A DNA stretch of 42,563 nucleotides from positions 1 through 42,563 of the IMG/VR virus record IMGVR_UViG_3300023478_000062; one strand, written 5' to 3'. Position 1 is the first letter of the stretch. Each line of letters starts with the position of its first letter. Under the pieces are notes generated by a model. That model did not search any database and was not told the DNA's origin. It saw only the letters and a list, made by a program, of their open reading frames with translations. Source of the stretch: a virus. This document shows, piece by piece, positions 8,113 through 16,269 of the stretch. A program made the position numbers and the translations under genes.

Positions 8113-8855
8113 TGGAAAAAAAACTAAATCTATCAATCGGAATTTTAGCTTGGAAATCGGGCCCAACTTTGATAAATACTTTGAATAGTTATTTTGTAAA
8201 TAGTTGGATACATCAAGTTAATGATGTATGTATTTTATTCCAAGAATTTTCAGAAGAAGATAAAAAAATCGCAGAACATTTTAATATACCATATATTGCT
8301 CATGATACAAATATCGGAATAGGAAATGCATTTATTGAGTTAACAAAACAAGCAAAAACTGAAAATGTATTAATACTAGAACACGATTGGAAACTAATCG
8401 AACCAACCGATGTTACGTTATCAAGATTAAAAAGTGGTATCGAGTTATTAAATAATGGATATAGTTGTGTACGATACCGTCATAGAAAACATCCAGGCAA
8501 TCCACACTTTTCATTTCAGTATAAAGGTAGAGAACTTACATACTATGATAAATTATTTGAAACTACCTCACCACATTTATTAGATTCTTTACATTGGCTA
8601 GACCCAGCAAAAGAATTTCCTGATAAAATCCAAAAAAACGGTGAATATTTTGTAACAACCTCACGATATGGAAATTGGACTAATAATCCGTGTATGTATA
8701 AAAAACAGTTTTATTTAGATATCGTAACTCCGTTTACTGGCGGTGGTATAGACTTAGAAGGTAATATTTCAAAATGGTGGTGTGAACAAACATATAAAGT
8801 TGCGCATGGTGAAGGTCTTTTTTCTCACGCCGATATTCAAAAATATGGAAAATAA
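8112..8855 (+). CDS. Glycosyltransferase-like protein (GT-A)
   Basis: This 247-residue protein begins with LSIGILAWKSGPTLINTLNS, a GT2-type first strand and loop, then NVLILEHDWKLIEP near residue 90, where HDW sits where the DxD metal motif is expected. The C-terminal half has NPCMYKKQFYLD and GGGIDLEGNISKWW, similar to the acceptor lid of small GT-A enzymes in phage and capsule clusters. It has no membrane segment. It overlaps the preceding membrane peptide, so translation is likely coupled. A transferase role is likely; the substrates are unknown. Confidence 0.7.
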   Translation: MEKKLNLSIGILAWKSGPTLINTLNSYFVNSWIHQVNDVCILFQEFSEEDKKIAEHFNIPYIAHDTNIGIGNAFIELTKQAKTENVLILEHDWKLIEPTDVTLSRLKSGIELLNNGYSCVRYRHRKHPGNPHFSFQYKGRELTYYDKLFETTSPHLLDSLHWLDPAKEFPDKIQKNGEYFVTTSRYGNWTNNPCMYKKQFYLDIVTPFTGGGIDLEGNISKWWCEQTYKVAHGEGLFSHADIQKYGK

Positions 8856-8856
8856 C

Positions 8857-8887
8857 TTTATAACTCCAATATTTATTCGTATATTTA
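8857..8887 (+). promoter_or_regulatory. Bacteroidota-type promoter
   Basis: TTTA (8857-8860), a 19-base spacer and TATATTTA (8880-8887) fit the Bacteroidota pattern TTTG-N19-TAnnTTTG with one change per box. Bases 8862-8886 are identical to 38423-38447, upstream of the MoxR-type gene. The start codon at 8894 is only 6 bases past the -7 box, so the mRNA for that gene would be almost leaderless or the start lies further in. Confidence 0.6.
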
Positions 8888-8893
8888 GTAATC

Positions 8894-9241
8894 ATGACAA
8901 ATAAAAATATAGAACGACTAATACTTAAATACACTAAGTTACCGTTAGAATGCGATGGACTTACTAAAGTAATTTCATACATATTAACTAAACATAACAT
9001 TAAGCATATAGTTTGCATTGGCAATTTAATAATAGATAATAAATCTATTTTACATTATTGGATAGAATTACCAAATAAAGATATTATAGATTACAGAGCT
9101 CGTATGTGGTTCGGTAATAATAACACAATTCCTAACGGTATATTTAATCCTACTAAATATAAGAATGCTAAATATGTTGCAAATAAAAAACTAAATTTAA
9201 AGGTTAGTGAATTTATATTTAAAATATTAACTAATGAATAG
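8894..9241 (+). CDS. Hypothetical protein
   Basis: A 115-residue protein I cannot assign. The central part (YWIELPNKDIIDYRARMWFG) recalls phage proteins with a transglutaminase-like core, because a His/Tyr-Trp-Ile-Glu strand is followed by an IDYRARMW strand. No catalytic Cys-His-Asp set can be confirmed: the Cys residues (20 and 41) are upstream of that strand. It begins just after a promoter-like site and its stop is overlapped by 8 bases by the next gene, so it is the first gene of a unit running into the nucleotidyltransferase fusion. Confidence 0.6.
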   Translation: MTNKNIERLILKYTKLPLECDGLTKVISYILTKHNIKHIVCIGNLIIDNKSILHYWIELPNKDIIDYRARMWFGNNNTIPNGIFNPTKYKNAKYVANKKLNLKVSEFIFKILTNE

Positions 9242-10610
9242 TAACCACTTACGATTAATTATTTTTGATTTGGATGGGGTGCTTGTATCGGCAAAGAATA
9301 TTCATTACGAAGCGTTAAATGAAGCTCTTGGTGATAAATACGCAATCAGTTGGAATGAACATTTATCTACATATGATGGTCTAAAGACTGTTCAGAAATT
9401 AGATATGTTAACAAAAGAAAAAGGATTACCTATAAGTAAACATCAAGCTATTTGGGAGCAAAAACAAATTCTTACTTTACAAAAATTATCTAAAGTAAAA
9501 CCAAATAAAGAAATTATTTTAATGTTGGGAGCTCTATCATCTGCAGGATATAAGATAGTAGTTGCGTCAAACAGCATAAGAAAGACAGTACTTACTGTTT
9601 TATCAAAAATGAAAATAATGGAGTATATGGATTTTGTAATATCTAATGAAGATGTACAAAATTCAAAGCCGCATCCAGAAATGTATTGGAAATCCATGTC
9701 AGTTATGGGATGCTTACCTGAAGAAACGTTAATAGTTGAAGATTCTCCATACGGATTATTAGCTGCATCACGAAGCAATTCGCATATATTACGAGTAAAA
9801 AATCCAAAAGATCTTACATATAAATTAATACTTGCTAAATTAAAAAAAATAAATATGGGTGAAACACAGAAAATACCAAAATGGACTGATGAAAAACTTA
9901 ATGTATTAATACCAATGGCAGGAGTTGGTTCTCGTTTTGAAAAAGTAGGTTATAAAACCCCAAAACCGTTAATTTCTGTTAACAATACGCCAATGATACA
10001 GTTGGTAGTTGAAAACTTAAATATAGATGCTAACTTTATATATGTCGTACAAAAATCACATAGAAAAAAATACAATTTAGATACGTTACTAAATTTAATA
10101 ACACCAAATTGTAAAATAATCGAAGTTGACGGAATAACAGAAGGTGCTGCTTGTACCACATTATTGGCGAAAAAACATATAGATAATGAAAATCCATTAT
10201 TCCTTGCAAATTCAGATCAATTTGTTGAATGGAATTCCAACGAATTTATGTATAAAATGAATGAAACAAATTGTGATGGCGGTATTGTAACCTTTAAATC
10301 CACACATCCAAAATGGTCTTTTGTAAAAATAAACGGTAAAGGATACATAACGGAAGTAGCTGAAAAAAAACCAATATCTGATAATGCGACCGTAGGATTT
10401 TATTATTGGAAACACGGTTCATCTTTCGTAAAATATGCAGAAGAAATGATAGAAAAAAATATACGAGTAAACGGTGAATATTATGTCTGTCCAGTATTTA
10501 ATCAAGCATTATTACATGGAGAAAAAATACGAACATGGAATGCAGATAAAATGTGGGGAATCGGTGACCCATCTTCATTAGATTATTTTTTAAAAAATTA
10601 TAAAATATAG
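9234..10610 (+). CDS. HAD phosphatase / sugar nucleotidyltransferase fusion
   Basis: Two enzymes are joined in 458 residues. Residues 1 to about 200 are a HAD phosphatase of the beta-phosphoglucomutase type: IIFDLDGVLVSAK (nucleophile Asp), VASNSIRKTV (motif II), NSKPHPEMYW (motif III Lys) and VEDSPYGLLAA (motif IV). From about residue 222 a nucleotidyltransferase follows: LNVLIPMAGVGSRF (G-x-G-x-R loop), TPKPLISVNNTPM and LANSDQFVEW. The second domain would activate a sugar phosphate as an NDP-sugar; the first may remove or check a phosphorylated sugar. It probably feeds the aminotransferase, acetyltransferase and glycosyltransferases downstream. Confidence 0.85.
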   Translation: MNSNHLRLIIFDLDGVLVSAKNIHYEALNEALGDKYAISWNEHLSTYDGLKTVQKLDMLTKEKGLPISKHQAIWEQKQILTLQKLSKVKPNKEIILMLGALSSAGYKIVVASNSIRKTVLTVLSKMKIMEYMDFVISNEDVQNSKPHPEMYWKSMSVMGCLPEETLIVEDSPYGLLAASRSNSHILRVKNPKDLTYKLILAKLKKINMGETQKIPKWTDEKLNVLIPMAGVGSRFEKVGYKTPKPLISVNNTPMIQLVVENLNIDANFIYVVQKSHRKKYNLDTLLNLITPNCKIIEVDGITEGAACTTLLAKKHIDNENPLFLANSDQFVEWNSNEFMYKMNETNCDGGIVTFKSTHPKWSFVKINGKGYITEVAEKKPISDNATVGFYYWKHGSSFVKYAEEMIEKNIRVNGEYYVCPVFNQALLHGEKIRTWNADKMWGIGDPSSLDYFLKNYKI

Positions 10611-10655
10611 TACGTTCGTATTTTTTCTTCATATTTATATGTAGAAAGTAATACT

Positions 10656-10846
10656 ATGATTATTTGCAAAATTGATAATACTAAGCATATTCATAACCGT
10701 GTATTTTCGGCGTATTTAAAACGATTTATAATATAACTGTACGGGAATATTATAATAAATATATACCAATGGATGCAAAAGATGTAGCAAAAAATGTAAT
10801 TTTAAAACTATAAATGAATTACTAAAAAACAATGGCGTCACATAAA
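10656..10846 (+). pseudogene. Small hypothetical gene with a frameshift
   Basis: An ATG at 10656 opens 26 codons (MIICKIDNTKHIHNRVFSAY...) to TAA at 10734-10736. In the -1 frame, from 10727, reading continues as YNITVREYYNKYIPMDAKDV and on to TAA 10844-10846, overlapping the next start at 10833. One extra T in the TTT run at 10725-10727 would restore one 64-codon gene. A promoter-like ATATTTATAT lies at 10631-10640. This, with the next entry, fills most of the 364-base gap between annotated genes. Function unknown. Confidence 0.45.
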
Positions 10847-10978
10847 ACAAAAAATAAAAAATTAGTATCGTATAGTATTGATAAAAATATTATCAAAGTA
10901 TTTAACGAATATTGTAAAAATAATAGTATAAATAAATCGTTATTAATTGAAAACTACATTAAATCTTTTATAAAATGA
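10833..10978 (+). pseudogene. Ribbon-helix-helix-like small protein with a frameshift
   Basis: The ATG at 10833 reads MASHKTKNKN and stops at TAG 10863. In the next frame the sequence runs KLVSYSIDKNIIKVFNEYCK and on to TGA 10976-10978, which forms an ATGA overlap with the following gene. A strand (LVSYSI) followed by two helices (DKNIIKVFNEYCKNN, then NKSLLIENYIKSFI) is the ribbon-helix-helix plan of small DNA-binding regulators. One more A in the run at 10857-10861 would give a single 48-residue protein. Either a decayed regulator or a sequencing slip. Confidence 0.5.
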
Positions 10979-11430
10979 ACAAATTTTTAATAGCGCACAG
11001 AGGCAACACAAACGGCAGACTTGAATCTCACGAGAACGAACCAACTTATATAGATTTAACTATTAAACTAGGATACGATGTAGAAACAGATGTTTGGTAT
11101 AAAAATAGCATATTATGGTTAGGACATGATAATCCACAGTATGAAGTTAATTTTAGGTGGCTTAGAGATAGGATTACAAAATTATGGATACATTGTAAAG
11201 ATATAAAAACAATTGAGTTTATATCGAATTTAGGATATAATTTTAATTACTTTTACCATACAGACGAAGATGTAGTATTAACTTCCAAAGGATATTTATG
11301 GGTATATCCAGGAAAACAACCGATTAAAAATAGTATATCTGTACTTCCTGAATTACATAATGACGATTATAGTGAATGTATAGGAATATGTTCTGATGAA
11401 ATAGAAAAATATAAAATTAAAAATGAATAA
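10975..11430 (+). CDS. Glycerophosphodiester phosphodiesterase-like protein
   Basis: A 151-residue protein with the opening signature of the GDPD/PLC-like TIM-barrel family: FLIAHRGN (His-Arg-Gly), then ENEP, then GYDVETDVWY (the E-x-D metal site) and LWLGHDNP (second His). GDPDs are usually 230-300 residues, so only about half of the barrel is present; WIHCKDIKTIEF and YFYHTDEDVV continue the strand-helix order. Small GDPD-like proteins of this sort occur in capsule and phage loci beside glycosyltransferases. It may act on a phosphodiester-linked glycan or lipid, but the short barrel leaves activity uncertain. Confidence 0.7.
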   Translation: MNKFLIAHRGNTNGRLESHENEPTYIDLTIKLGYDVETDVWYKNSILWLGHDNPQYEVNFRWLRDRITKLWIHCKDIKTIEFISNLGYNFNYFYHTDEDVVLTSKGYLWVYPGKQPIKNSISVLPELHNDDYSECIGICSDEIEKYKIKNE

Positions 11431-11644
11431 AGTACTAAATTTAAAATCAAGTGTAAACAGTATGGGCAAATATGTTACTCAAATTATTCATGGCATTAAT
11501 GGAACTAAACATACTATTCATGGTGTTGATACTGAAACTATTAAACAAGGACAGCTGACCAAGTTTAGAACTAAAGATGGTAGAATGATTATGATAAATG
11601 ATAAAAATGTAATTCTTGTAGAAATATTTAATGAGTTAGAATGA
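11423..11644 (+). CDS. Small conserved-looking hypothetical protein
   Basis: A 73-residue protein overlapping the GDPD-like gene by 8 bases and the next gene by 4. After a short basic start, MGKYVTQIIHGINGTKHTIH gives paired beta strands, continuing with LTKFRTKDGRMIMINDKNVI. It looks like a small beta-barrel (SH3- or Sm-like) phage protein. The internal ATG at 11462 could be the real start. No enzyme motif is visible. Confidence 0.6.
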   Translation: MNKVLNLKSSVNSMGKYVTQIIHGINGTKHTIHGVDTETIKQGQLTKFRTKDGRMIMINDKNVILVEIFNELE

Positions 11645-12303
11645 AAGTAGCATTATTATTATCAGGATTACCAAGAAAAGTAAAAGAAGGATATAACCAA
11701 TATTTTAAACACATTATAGATAACTATAATACTGATGTATATTTACATTATTGGGAAGATAGAGAATATAATGAAGTTTTAAAATATTACAATCCTAAAA
11801 AATATATTTGTGAACCACCTAAATATTTTGGGGATGACATTAAAGGTATAGATACCCTTCATGATAAAAAAACAAGGCCTGATTTGAGATTTGGGGTTGC
11901 TGGTAATTATTATATGTATCTTATTGTTTGGGGATGGCAACAATCGTTTAATTTAATTGAGAGAGATTATGATTGTATTGTAAAGAGTAGATATGATATT
12001 GGTTGGAAAACTCCAATAGATTTAAGAAAATTGGATTTAACAAAATTAAATATATCTAATATGCATTGGTCTAATAGCTTAATTCCAGATGATAATTTAC
12101 TAATAACCAACCATGAAATGGCTAAGCAATTATATGGTGGTATTTATGATTTTTGGAAATATATAGCAAAAGAGCGTGGATATATAGAATTTCCAGAAAA
12201 GAATTTAAAATATTTACTAGAACAAAAAGGAATGTATAATTATATTTGTAAATCTCCATATTTACTATTTAATTTATTAAGAGAAAACAAAATCTGGTAT
12301 TAA
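11641..12303 (+). CDS. Glycosyltransferase-like protein of capsule type
   Basis: A 220-residue protein starting MKVALLLSGLPRKVKEGYNQ, the opening of a family of capsule/LPS-linked putative glycosyltransferases that begin with LSG-x-R followed by a lattice of Tyr/Trp strands. YDCIVKSRYDIGW near residue 115-127 is the diagnostic KxR-D segment of that family, possibly the donor site. It has no classic DxD motif. Overlap of 4 bases with the preceding gene and a short gap to the aminotransferase put it in the glycan operon. A transferase role is inferred from family resemblance and context. Confidence 0.68.
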   Translation: MKVALLLSGLPRKVKEGYNQYFKHIIDNYNTDVYLHYWEDREYNEVLKYYNPKKYICEPPKYFGDDIKGIDTLHDKKTRPDLRFGVAGNYYMYLIVWGWQQSFNLIERDYDCIVKSRYDIGWKTPIDLRKLDLTKLNISNMHWSNSLIPDDNLLITNHEMAKQLYGGIYDFWKYIAKERGYIEFPEKNLKYLLEQKGMYNYICKSPYLLFNLLRENKIWY

Positions 12304-12314
12304 AATTTAAAAAT

Positions 12315-13502
12315 ATGAAAACAACAAAAAAAATGATTCCGTTATTTAAAGTATTTATGAGTCCAACTGCAAAATATGAAGTTGGTAAAGTACTAGATAG
12401 TGGATATATAGGTCAAGGCCCGAAGGTTGAACAGTTTGAAAGAGAATTACAACAGTATTTTGGTCATGACAAAATATTAACTTTAAACTCTGGCACCTCT
12501 GCATTACATTTAGCAATTCATCTATTAAAACGTAAACAGTCATATTTAAAGGATGAATTTAACGGAGTAGCATTTACAACAAATAAATGGCCTGGATTAG
12601 AACCTGATGACGAAGTGTTAGCTACTTCGTTAACGTGCACTGCATCTAATTTTCCAATCTTAGCGAATGGATTAAAAATAAAATGGGTGGATATTGATCC
12701 TAAAACACTTAATATGGATTTGGGTGATTTAGCTAGAAAAATAACTAAGAAAACAAAAATAATTATGGGTGTGCACTGGGGTGGATATCCATTAGATTTA
12801 GATAAAATAAAAAAAATTCAAGAAGAAGCTGAAAACCGAGTTGGATTTAGACCGAGATTAATCGAAGATGGAGCACATGCATTTGGAACTACATATAAAG
12901 GTAGACAAATGGGAGCATCAGGTAATATTTTTATGAATTCATTACAAGCAATAAAACATATAACTTCGGTTGATGGCGGATTATTACACTTACCAACAAA
13001 TGAATTATATGAAAGAGCTAAATTAGCACGCTGGTATGGTATAGATAGAAGTCCAAAAGGCCGAAGCGATTTTAGATGTGAAGCTAATATTACAGAATGG
13101 GGATTTAAATTTCATATGAATGATGTTAATGCAACCGTTGGTATTGAAAATTTAAAATTTGCTGATGATATTATTAGTAAACATAAAAATAATGCTAAAT
13201 ATTACGATGAACATTTAAAAAATACAAAAGGAGTAACATTATTAGAACGCGAACCTGGATTTGATTCTTCATTTTGGATATATTCTATACTTGTAGATAA
13301 TAGACCGGCATTTTATGAACACATGAAAAAATGCAATATAATGGTTTCACAAGTACATGAACGAAACGATAAACACACATGCGTTTCAGAATATAAAACT
13401 GAATTGCCTAATTTGGATAAAACAATTGGAAAAGTCGTGAATATACCCGTGGGCTGGTGGATAACACGTGAAGAATGTGAATATATAATAAATTTTATTT
13501 AA
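12315..13502 (+). CDS. DegT/DnrJ/EryC1/StrS-type sugar aminotransferase
   Basis: A PLP-dependent aminotransferase that adds an amino group to an NDP-keto-sugar. The 395-residue protein has GYIGQGPKVEQFERELQQYF, LNSGTSALHLAI (PLP phosphate loop), IIMGVHWGGYP, LIEDGAHAFG (Asp for the PLP ring) and SLQAIKHITSVDGG, in which Lys near residue 218 is the expected Schiff-base lysine. Length is normal. The GNAT gene downstream would acylate the new amine, a pairing seen in Qui4NAc, Fuc4NAc and perosamine pathways. The needed keto-sugar would come from a dehydratase; the only candidate in the window is the epimerase-like gene at 41153. Confidence 0.9.
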   Translation: MKTTKKMIPLFKVFMSPTAKYEVGKVLDSGYIGQGPKVEQFERELQQYFGHDKILTLNSGTSALHLAIHLLKRKQSYLKDEFNGVAFTTNKWPGLEPDDEVLATSLTCTASNFPILANGLKIKWVDIDPKTLNMDLGDLARKITKKTKIIMGVHWGGYPLDLDKIKKIQEEAENRVGFRPRLIEDGAHAFGTTYKGRQMGASGNIFMNSLQAIKHITSVDGGLLHLPTNELYERAKLARWYGIDRSPKGRSDFRCEANITEWGFKFHMNDVNATVGIENLKFADDIISKHKNNAKYYDEHLKNTKGVTLLEREPGFDSSFWIYSILVDNRPAFYEHMKKCNIMVSQVHERNDKHTCVSEYKTELPNLDKTIGKVVNIPVGWWITREECEYIINFI

Positions 13503-13548
13503 CAAAAATAGGTTATTAATACAATCAAGAAATAAATTTAAATAAACA

Positions 13549-13974
13549 ATGGTAACATTACGATTATTAACAGAAGATGATTTAGAATTTTTATTGGAAA
13601 TTAGAAATCATACTTCAACACGACAATTTTTATTAAATACTTCATTATTCACATTAACAGAGTGTAAAGAATGGTACAGTAATTTATTGTATCCCTACTA
13701 TATTATAGAAAACAAACTTGGCGAGCGAGTTGGTTATTTTAGAACAAATGGTAACATTATTGGCTGCGATATTCATATGGATTATAGACGTAAGGGATAT
13801 GCAAAAGAAGCATACATTGAATATTTAAAAGATAAAAATTACGCTAGATTATACGTATTAGATACAAACTTTGCAAAAAAACTGTATGAACAACTTGAAT
13901 TTAAATATACAGGTATAACAAAAAAGTTTAAGACGAATAATAATTGGTTAGAAATGGAATGGAAACGAAAATAG
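13549..13974 (+). CDS. GNAT acetyltransferase (RimJ/RimL-like)
   Basis: A 141-residue GNAT-fold acyltransferase: VTLRLLTEDDLEFLLEIRN at the start, GYFRTNGNIIGCDI as the central strands and DYRRKGYAKEAY, the R-x-x-G-x-A acetyl-CoA loop, near residue 80. YVLDTNFAKKLYEQLEFKYT is the usual final helix-strand. Placed directly after the DegT aminotransferase, it most likely acylates the sugar amine; protein or antibiotic substrates cannot be ruled out. It ends with TAG and overlaps the next gene by 16 bases. Confidence 0.82.
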   Translation: MVTLRLLTEDDLEFLLEIRNHTSTRQFLLNTSLFTLTECKEWYSNLLYPYYIIENKLGERVGYFRTNGNIIGCDIHMDYRRKGYAKEAYIEYLKDKNYARLYVLDTNFAKKLYEQLEFKYTGITKKFKTNNNWLEMEWKRK

Positions 13975-14717
13975 GATACACAATAGCTGCATATTTTGGT
14001 AAGCGAAATTATTCACATTATCAATATAAAAATGATATGCTTTTTTATGTAAGAATTCAATTAGCAAAGATTGATAATTCTAATATTATTCCTTACAAAA
14101 TTTATATTATATGTACCTTTGATACCATAGTAGATAAAGAAAAAATACTATCAGAATTATATAAATTAAAAAATAATAGAACTAATATAGTTATAGTTAC
14201 GCGAGGAAACACTGGTGGATCATATTGTAGTTGGCATTCTGTGTTGCAACTAGATAATAATCAATGTGATTACATGATATTAACAGAAGATGATTATGTA
14301 ATATATAATTCTGATGCTATATCGGAGTTATTAAAATATTTTAATAAATATTCTGAATTATTTTATATTACTATGTACTGGACACATAAACCATATAAAA
14401 CACTATCCAATTTAATTGTACAATGCCATGCAGCTATTTCGCCTGGTATGATAAATGTTAAAATGTATCAAAAACTAAAACAAGATTATAATCTTGATTT
14501 TCAATTAGTATATAATCCTGCAGAAAATTATATTAGTATGTGGGAAAATCAAGCATTATTTTTAGAACCATATAGAAAAAATGGAGTTTTAATAATGGAT
14601 ATTACACAAGAACATAGTGTTATTTTTAGTAGTGATACAAACGGTACAATAGAATATGGAAATCCAAACGGAACACTAGTATTTTTACCGATAATGAATA
14701 AATACTTTAAAGCATGA
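13959..14717 (+). CDS. Glycosyltransferase-like protein (GT-A)
   Basis: A 252-residue protein starting at ATG 13959 (METKIGYTIAAYFGKRNYSH); a TTG at 13944 in the same frame is less likely. CDYMILTEDDYVIYNSD near residue 105-115 gives the acidic metal-binding motif (EDD) of GT-A enzymes, preceded by NTGGSYCSWHSVL, a common donor-contact segment. The C-terminal third is less conserved. It overlaps the GNAT gene by 16 bases and the next gene by 4 (ATGA). It belongs to a run of four GT-A-like genes with similar EDD/DTD motifs. Confidence 0.7.
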   Translation: METKIGYTIAAYFGKRNYSHYQYKNDMLFYVRIQLAKIDNSNIIPYKIYIICTFDTIVDKEKILSELYKLKNNRTNIVIVTRGNTGGSYCSWHSVLQLDNNQCDYMILTEDDYVIYNSDAISELLKYFNKYSELFYITMYWTHKPYKTLSNLIVQCHAAISPGMINVKMYQKLKQDYNLDFQLVYNPAENYISMWENQALFLEPYRKNGVLIMDITQEHSVIFSSDTNGTIEYGNPNGTLVFLPIMNKYFKA

Positions 14718-15475
14718 ATAAATTAATAAGTGGGTATCTATGGGCATTTAAAAATTATAAAGCTGGAAGAACATCTGTAAAAACATTACGTAAATTTTAT
14801 CCCGATTCTGATTTATTTATCAATGTAGATTTTGATGGAAATCATTCAGAATATAAAGTAGTATCGCAAGAACTAAATACATCTTATAGTAAAAATAAGT
14901 TCCAACTAGGATATTGTGGAGATTTTGGCAATGTAAAGACTGGCAGAAAATGCTGGTCAAGAGAAGCTACGTTTGAATGGGTACGAGGAATTTATGACGC
15001 ATGTAAAAAAACAGATTCTAAATATATGATATTACTAGAGGAAGACGATTATATTTTAAATTATATCTCAATATTATCAACAAATTTTTCAATGGCTATT
15101 CATCCAACTGACCCATCACCAACCGGCAGAAAACGACCAAATGGAATCCCGTCATACTTCCAAGACTATATTAAAAAATATGGTGGCAACCCATCTTCGC
15201 CAGGATATGCAGCAGGTGGCGGAACAATTTTTAATAGATTAGAATTTATAGAAGCATGGGAAACACATAAAGATAATTTGTGGGATTCCTACGATGATTT
15301 AATGTCAAACAATAAAATAATAGGTTGGGCAGATTATATACTACAATTTATAATGCAATTGAATGGATACGAGATAATCCAAAATAATCAGTTATGTGAA
15401 GAATGGGAAGTACCAGCATGGAAAGAATATGAAATAGTTACTGGATTAAAAAATTATAAATTAATAAACTTATGA
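14714..15475 (+). CDS. Glycosyltransferase-like protein (GT-A)
   Basis: A 253-residue protein with SKYMILLEEDDYILNYISIL near residue 108-120 as the acidic GT-A motif and AAGGGTIFNRLEFIEAW later, where a Gly-rich turn precedes an acceptor helix. It shares the plan MILxEDDY with the preceding gene, so the two may be old duplicates that diverged. ATGA overlaps join it to both neighbours. It has no membrane segment. The role is inferred from fold motifs and context. Confidence 0.68.
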   Translation: MNKLISGYLWAFKNYKAGRTSVKTLRKFYPDSDLFINVDFDGNHSEYKVVSQELNTSYSKNKFQLGYCGDFGNVKTGRKCWSREATFEWVRGIYDACKKTDSKYMILLEEDDYILNYISILSTNFSMAIHPTDPSPTGRKRPNGIPSYFQDYIKKYGGNPSSPGYAAGGGTIFNRLEFIEAWETHKDNLWDSYDDLMSNNKIIGWADYILQFIMQLNGYEIIQNNQLCEEWEVPAWKEYEIVTGLKNYKLINL

Positions 15476-16269
15476 AATATACAATAATAGGGTGCATAAC
15501 TAAATATACAGTTAATGATATTAAACCGTATGTTGAATCGATAGAACAATCAGGGTTTACTGGAAAAAAATTGATGTTAGTTTATGATGTAACAAACCAA
15601 GTTGTAGAATATCTTAAAATAAAAGGTTGGGAAATATATAGTTCAGTTTTAAAAGAGCACATTATAATACAACGTTTTAGAGATGTTTATTCACTTTTGG
15701 ATAACTATATTGATGACATAATTATATGGACAGACGTAAAGGATGTGGTGTTCCAGCGAAATCCTATTTCATGGATTGAAACTCATAAAACAAAAGAAAT
15801 AATGTCATTTTCAGAATGTGTTGTATTTAAAGATGATGATTGGGCTTGTACTAATGCAGGAACTTCATTTCCTATTGAATGGAAATGGTTACAAAACAAA
15901 ACTTCTTATTGTGCAGGTACAATAATAGCAGATGCAAAAGCATTAAAAGATTTATTTATTGAAATATATCATTGGAGTAAAACGACTTCAAATCCAAATC
16001 AATTGTCTGATCAAGCAGCATATAATATATTAATAAATTTAAATCATTTTAAAGAAAATGTACAATTTGTAAAACAGGAAGAAGGCGGGGTAACCCAACT
16101 TGGAACGGTTTTTATTAAAAAAAATGTGTTTGGTAATAAATTATTAGAACCAACACCAAAATATAAGGATGGAATATTTACAACACAAACCGATGAACCG
16201 TTTGCAATAGTTCATCAATACGATAGAGATACACGAATAAAATTATCTATAATAAATAAATATAGATGA
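15472..16269 (+). CDS. Glycosyltransferase-like protein
   Basis: A 265-residue protein with IIIWTDVKDVVFQRNPISWI near residue 83-100, the DxKDVVFQ form of the metal motif seen in galactosyltransferase-like and nucleotide-diphospho-sugar transferase proteins. TSYCAGTIIADAKALKDLF follows, where an invariant A/N-GTI segment contacts the donor, then SDQAAYNILIN (DQ-hxN), typical of those families. Overlaps of 4 bases on both sides indicate a coupled operon. Donor and acceptor unknown. Confidence 0.75.
   Translation: MKYTIIGCITKYTVNDIKPYVESIEQSGFTGKKLMLVYDVTNQVVEYLKIKGWEIYSSVLKEHIIIQRFRDVYSLLDNYIDDIIIWTDVKDVVFQRNPISWIETHKTKEIMSFSECVVFKDDDWACTNAGTSFPIEWKWLQNKTSYCAGTIIADAKALKDLFIEIYHWSKTTSNPNQLSDQAAYNILINLNHFKENVQFVKQEEGGVTQLGTVFIKKNVFGNKLLEPTPKYKDGIFTTQTDEPFAIVHQYDRDTRIKLSIINKYR

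Noticed and set aside
10605-10630. TACGTTCGTA hairpin with T-tract as terminator of the nucleotidyltransferase gene
   Set aside because: The stem is only 4 pairs with a 2-base loop, too short to fold well; the T-tract probably belongs to the A/T-rich promoter region that follows.
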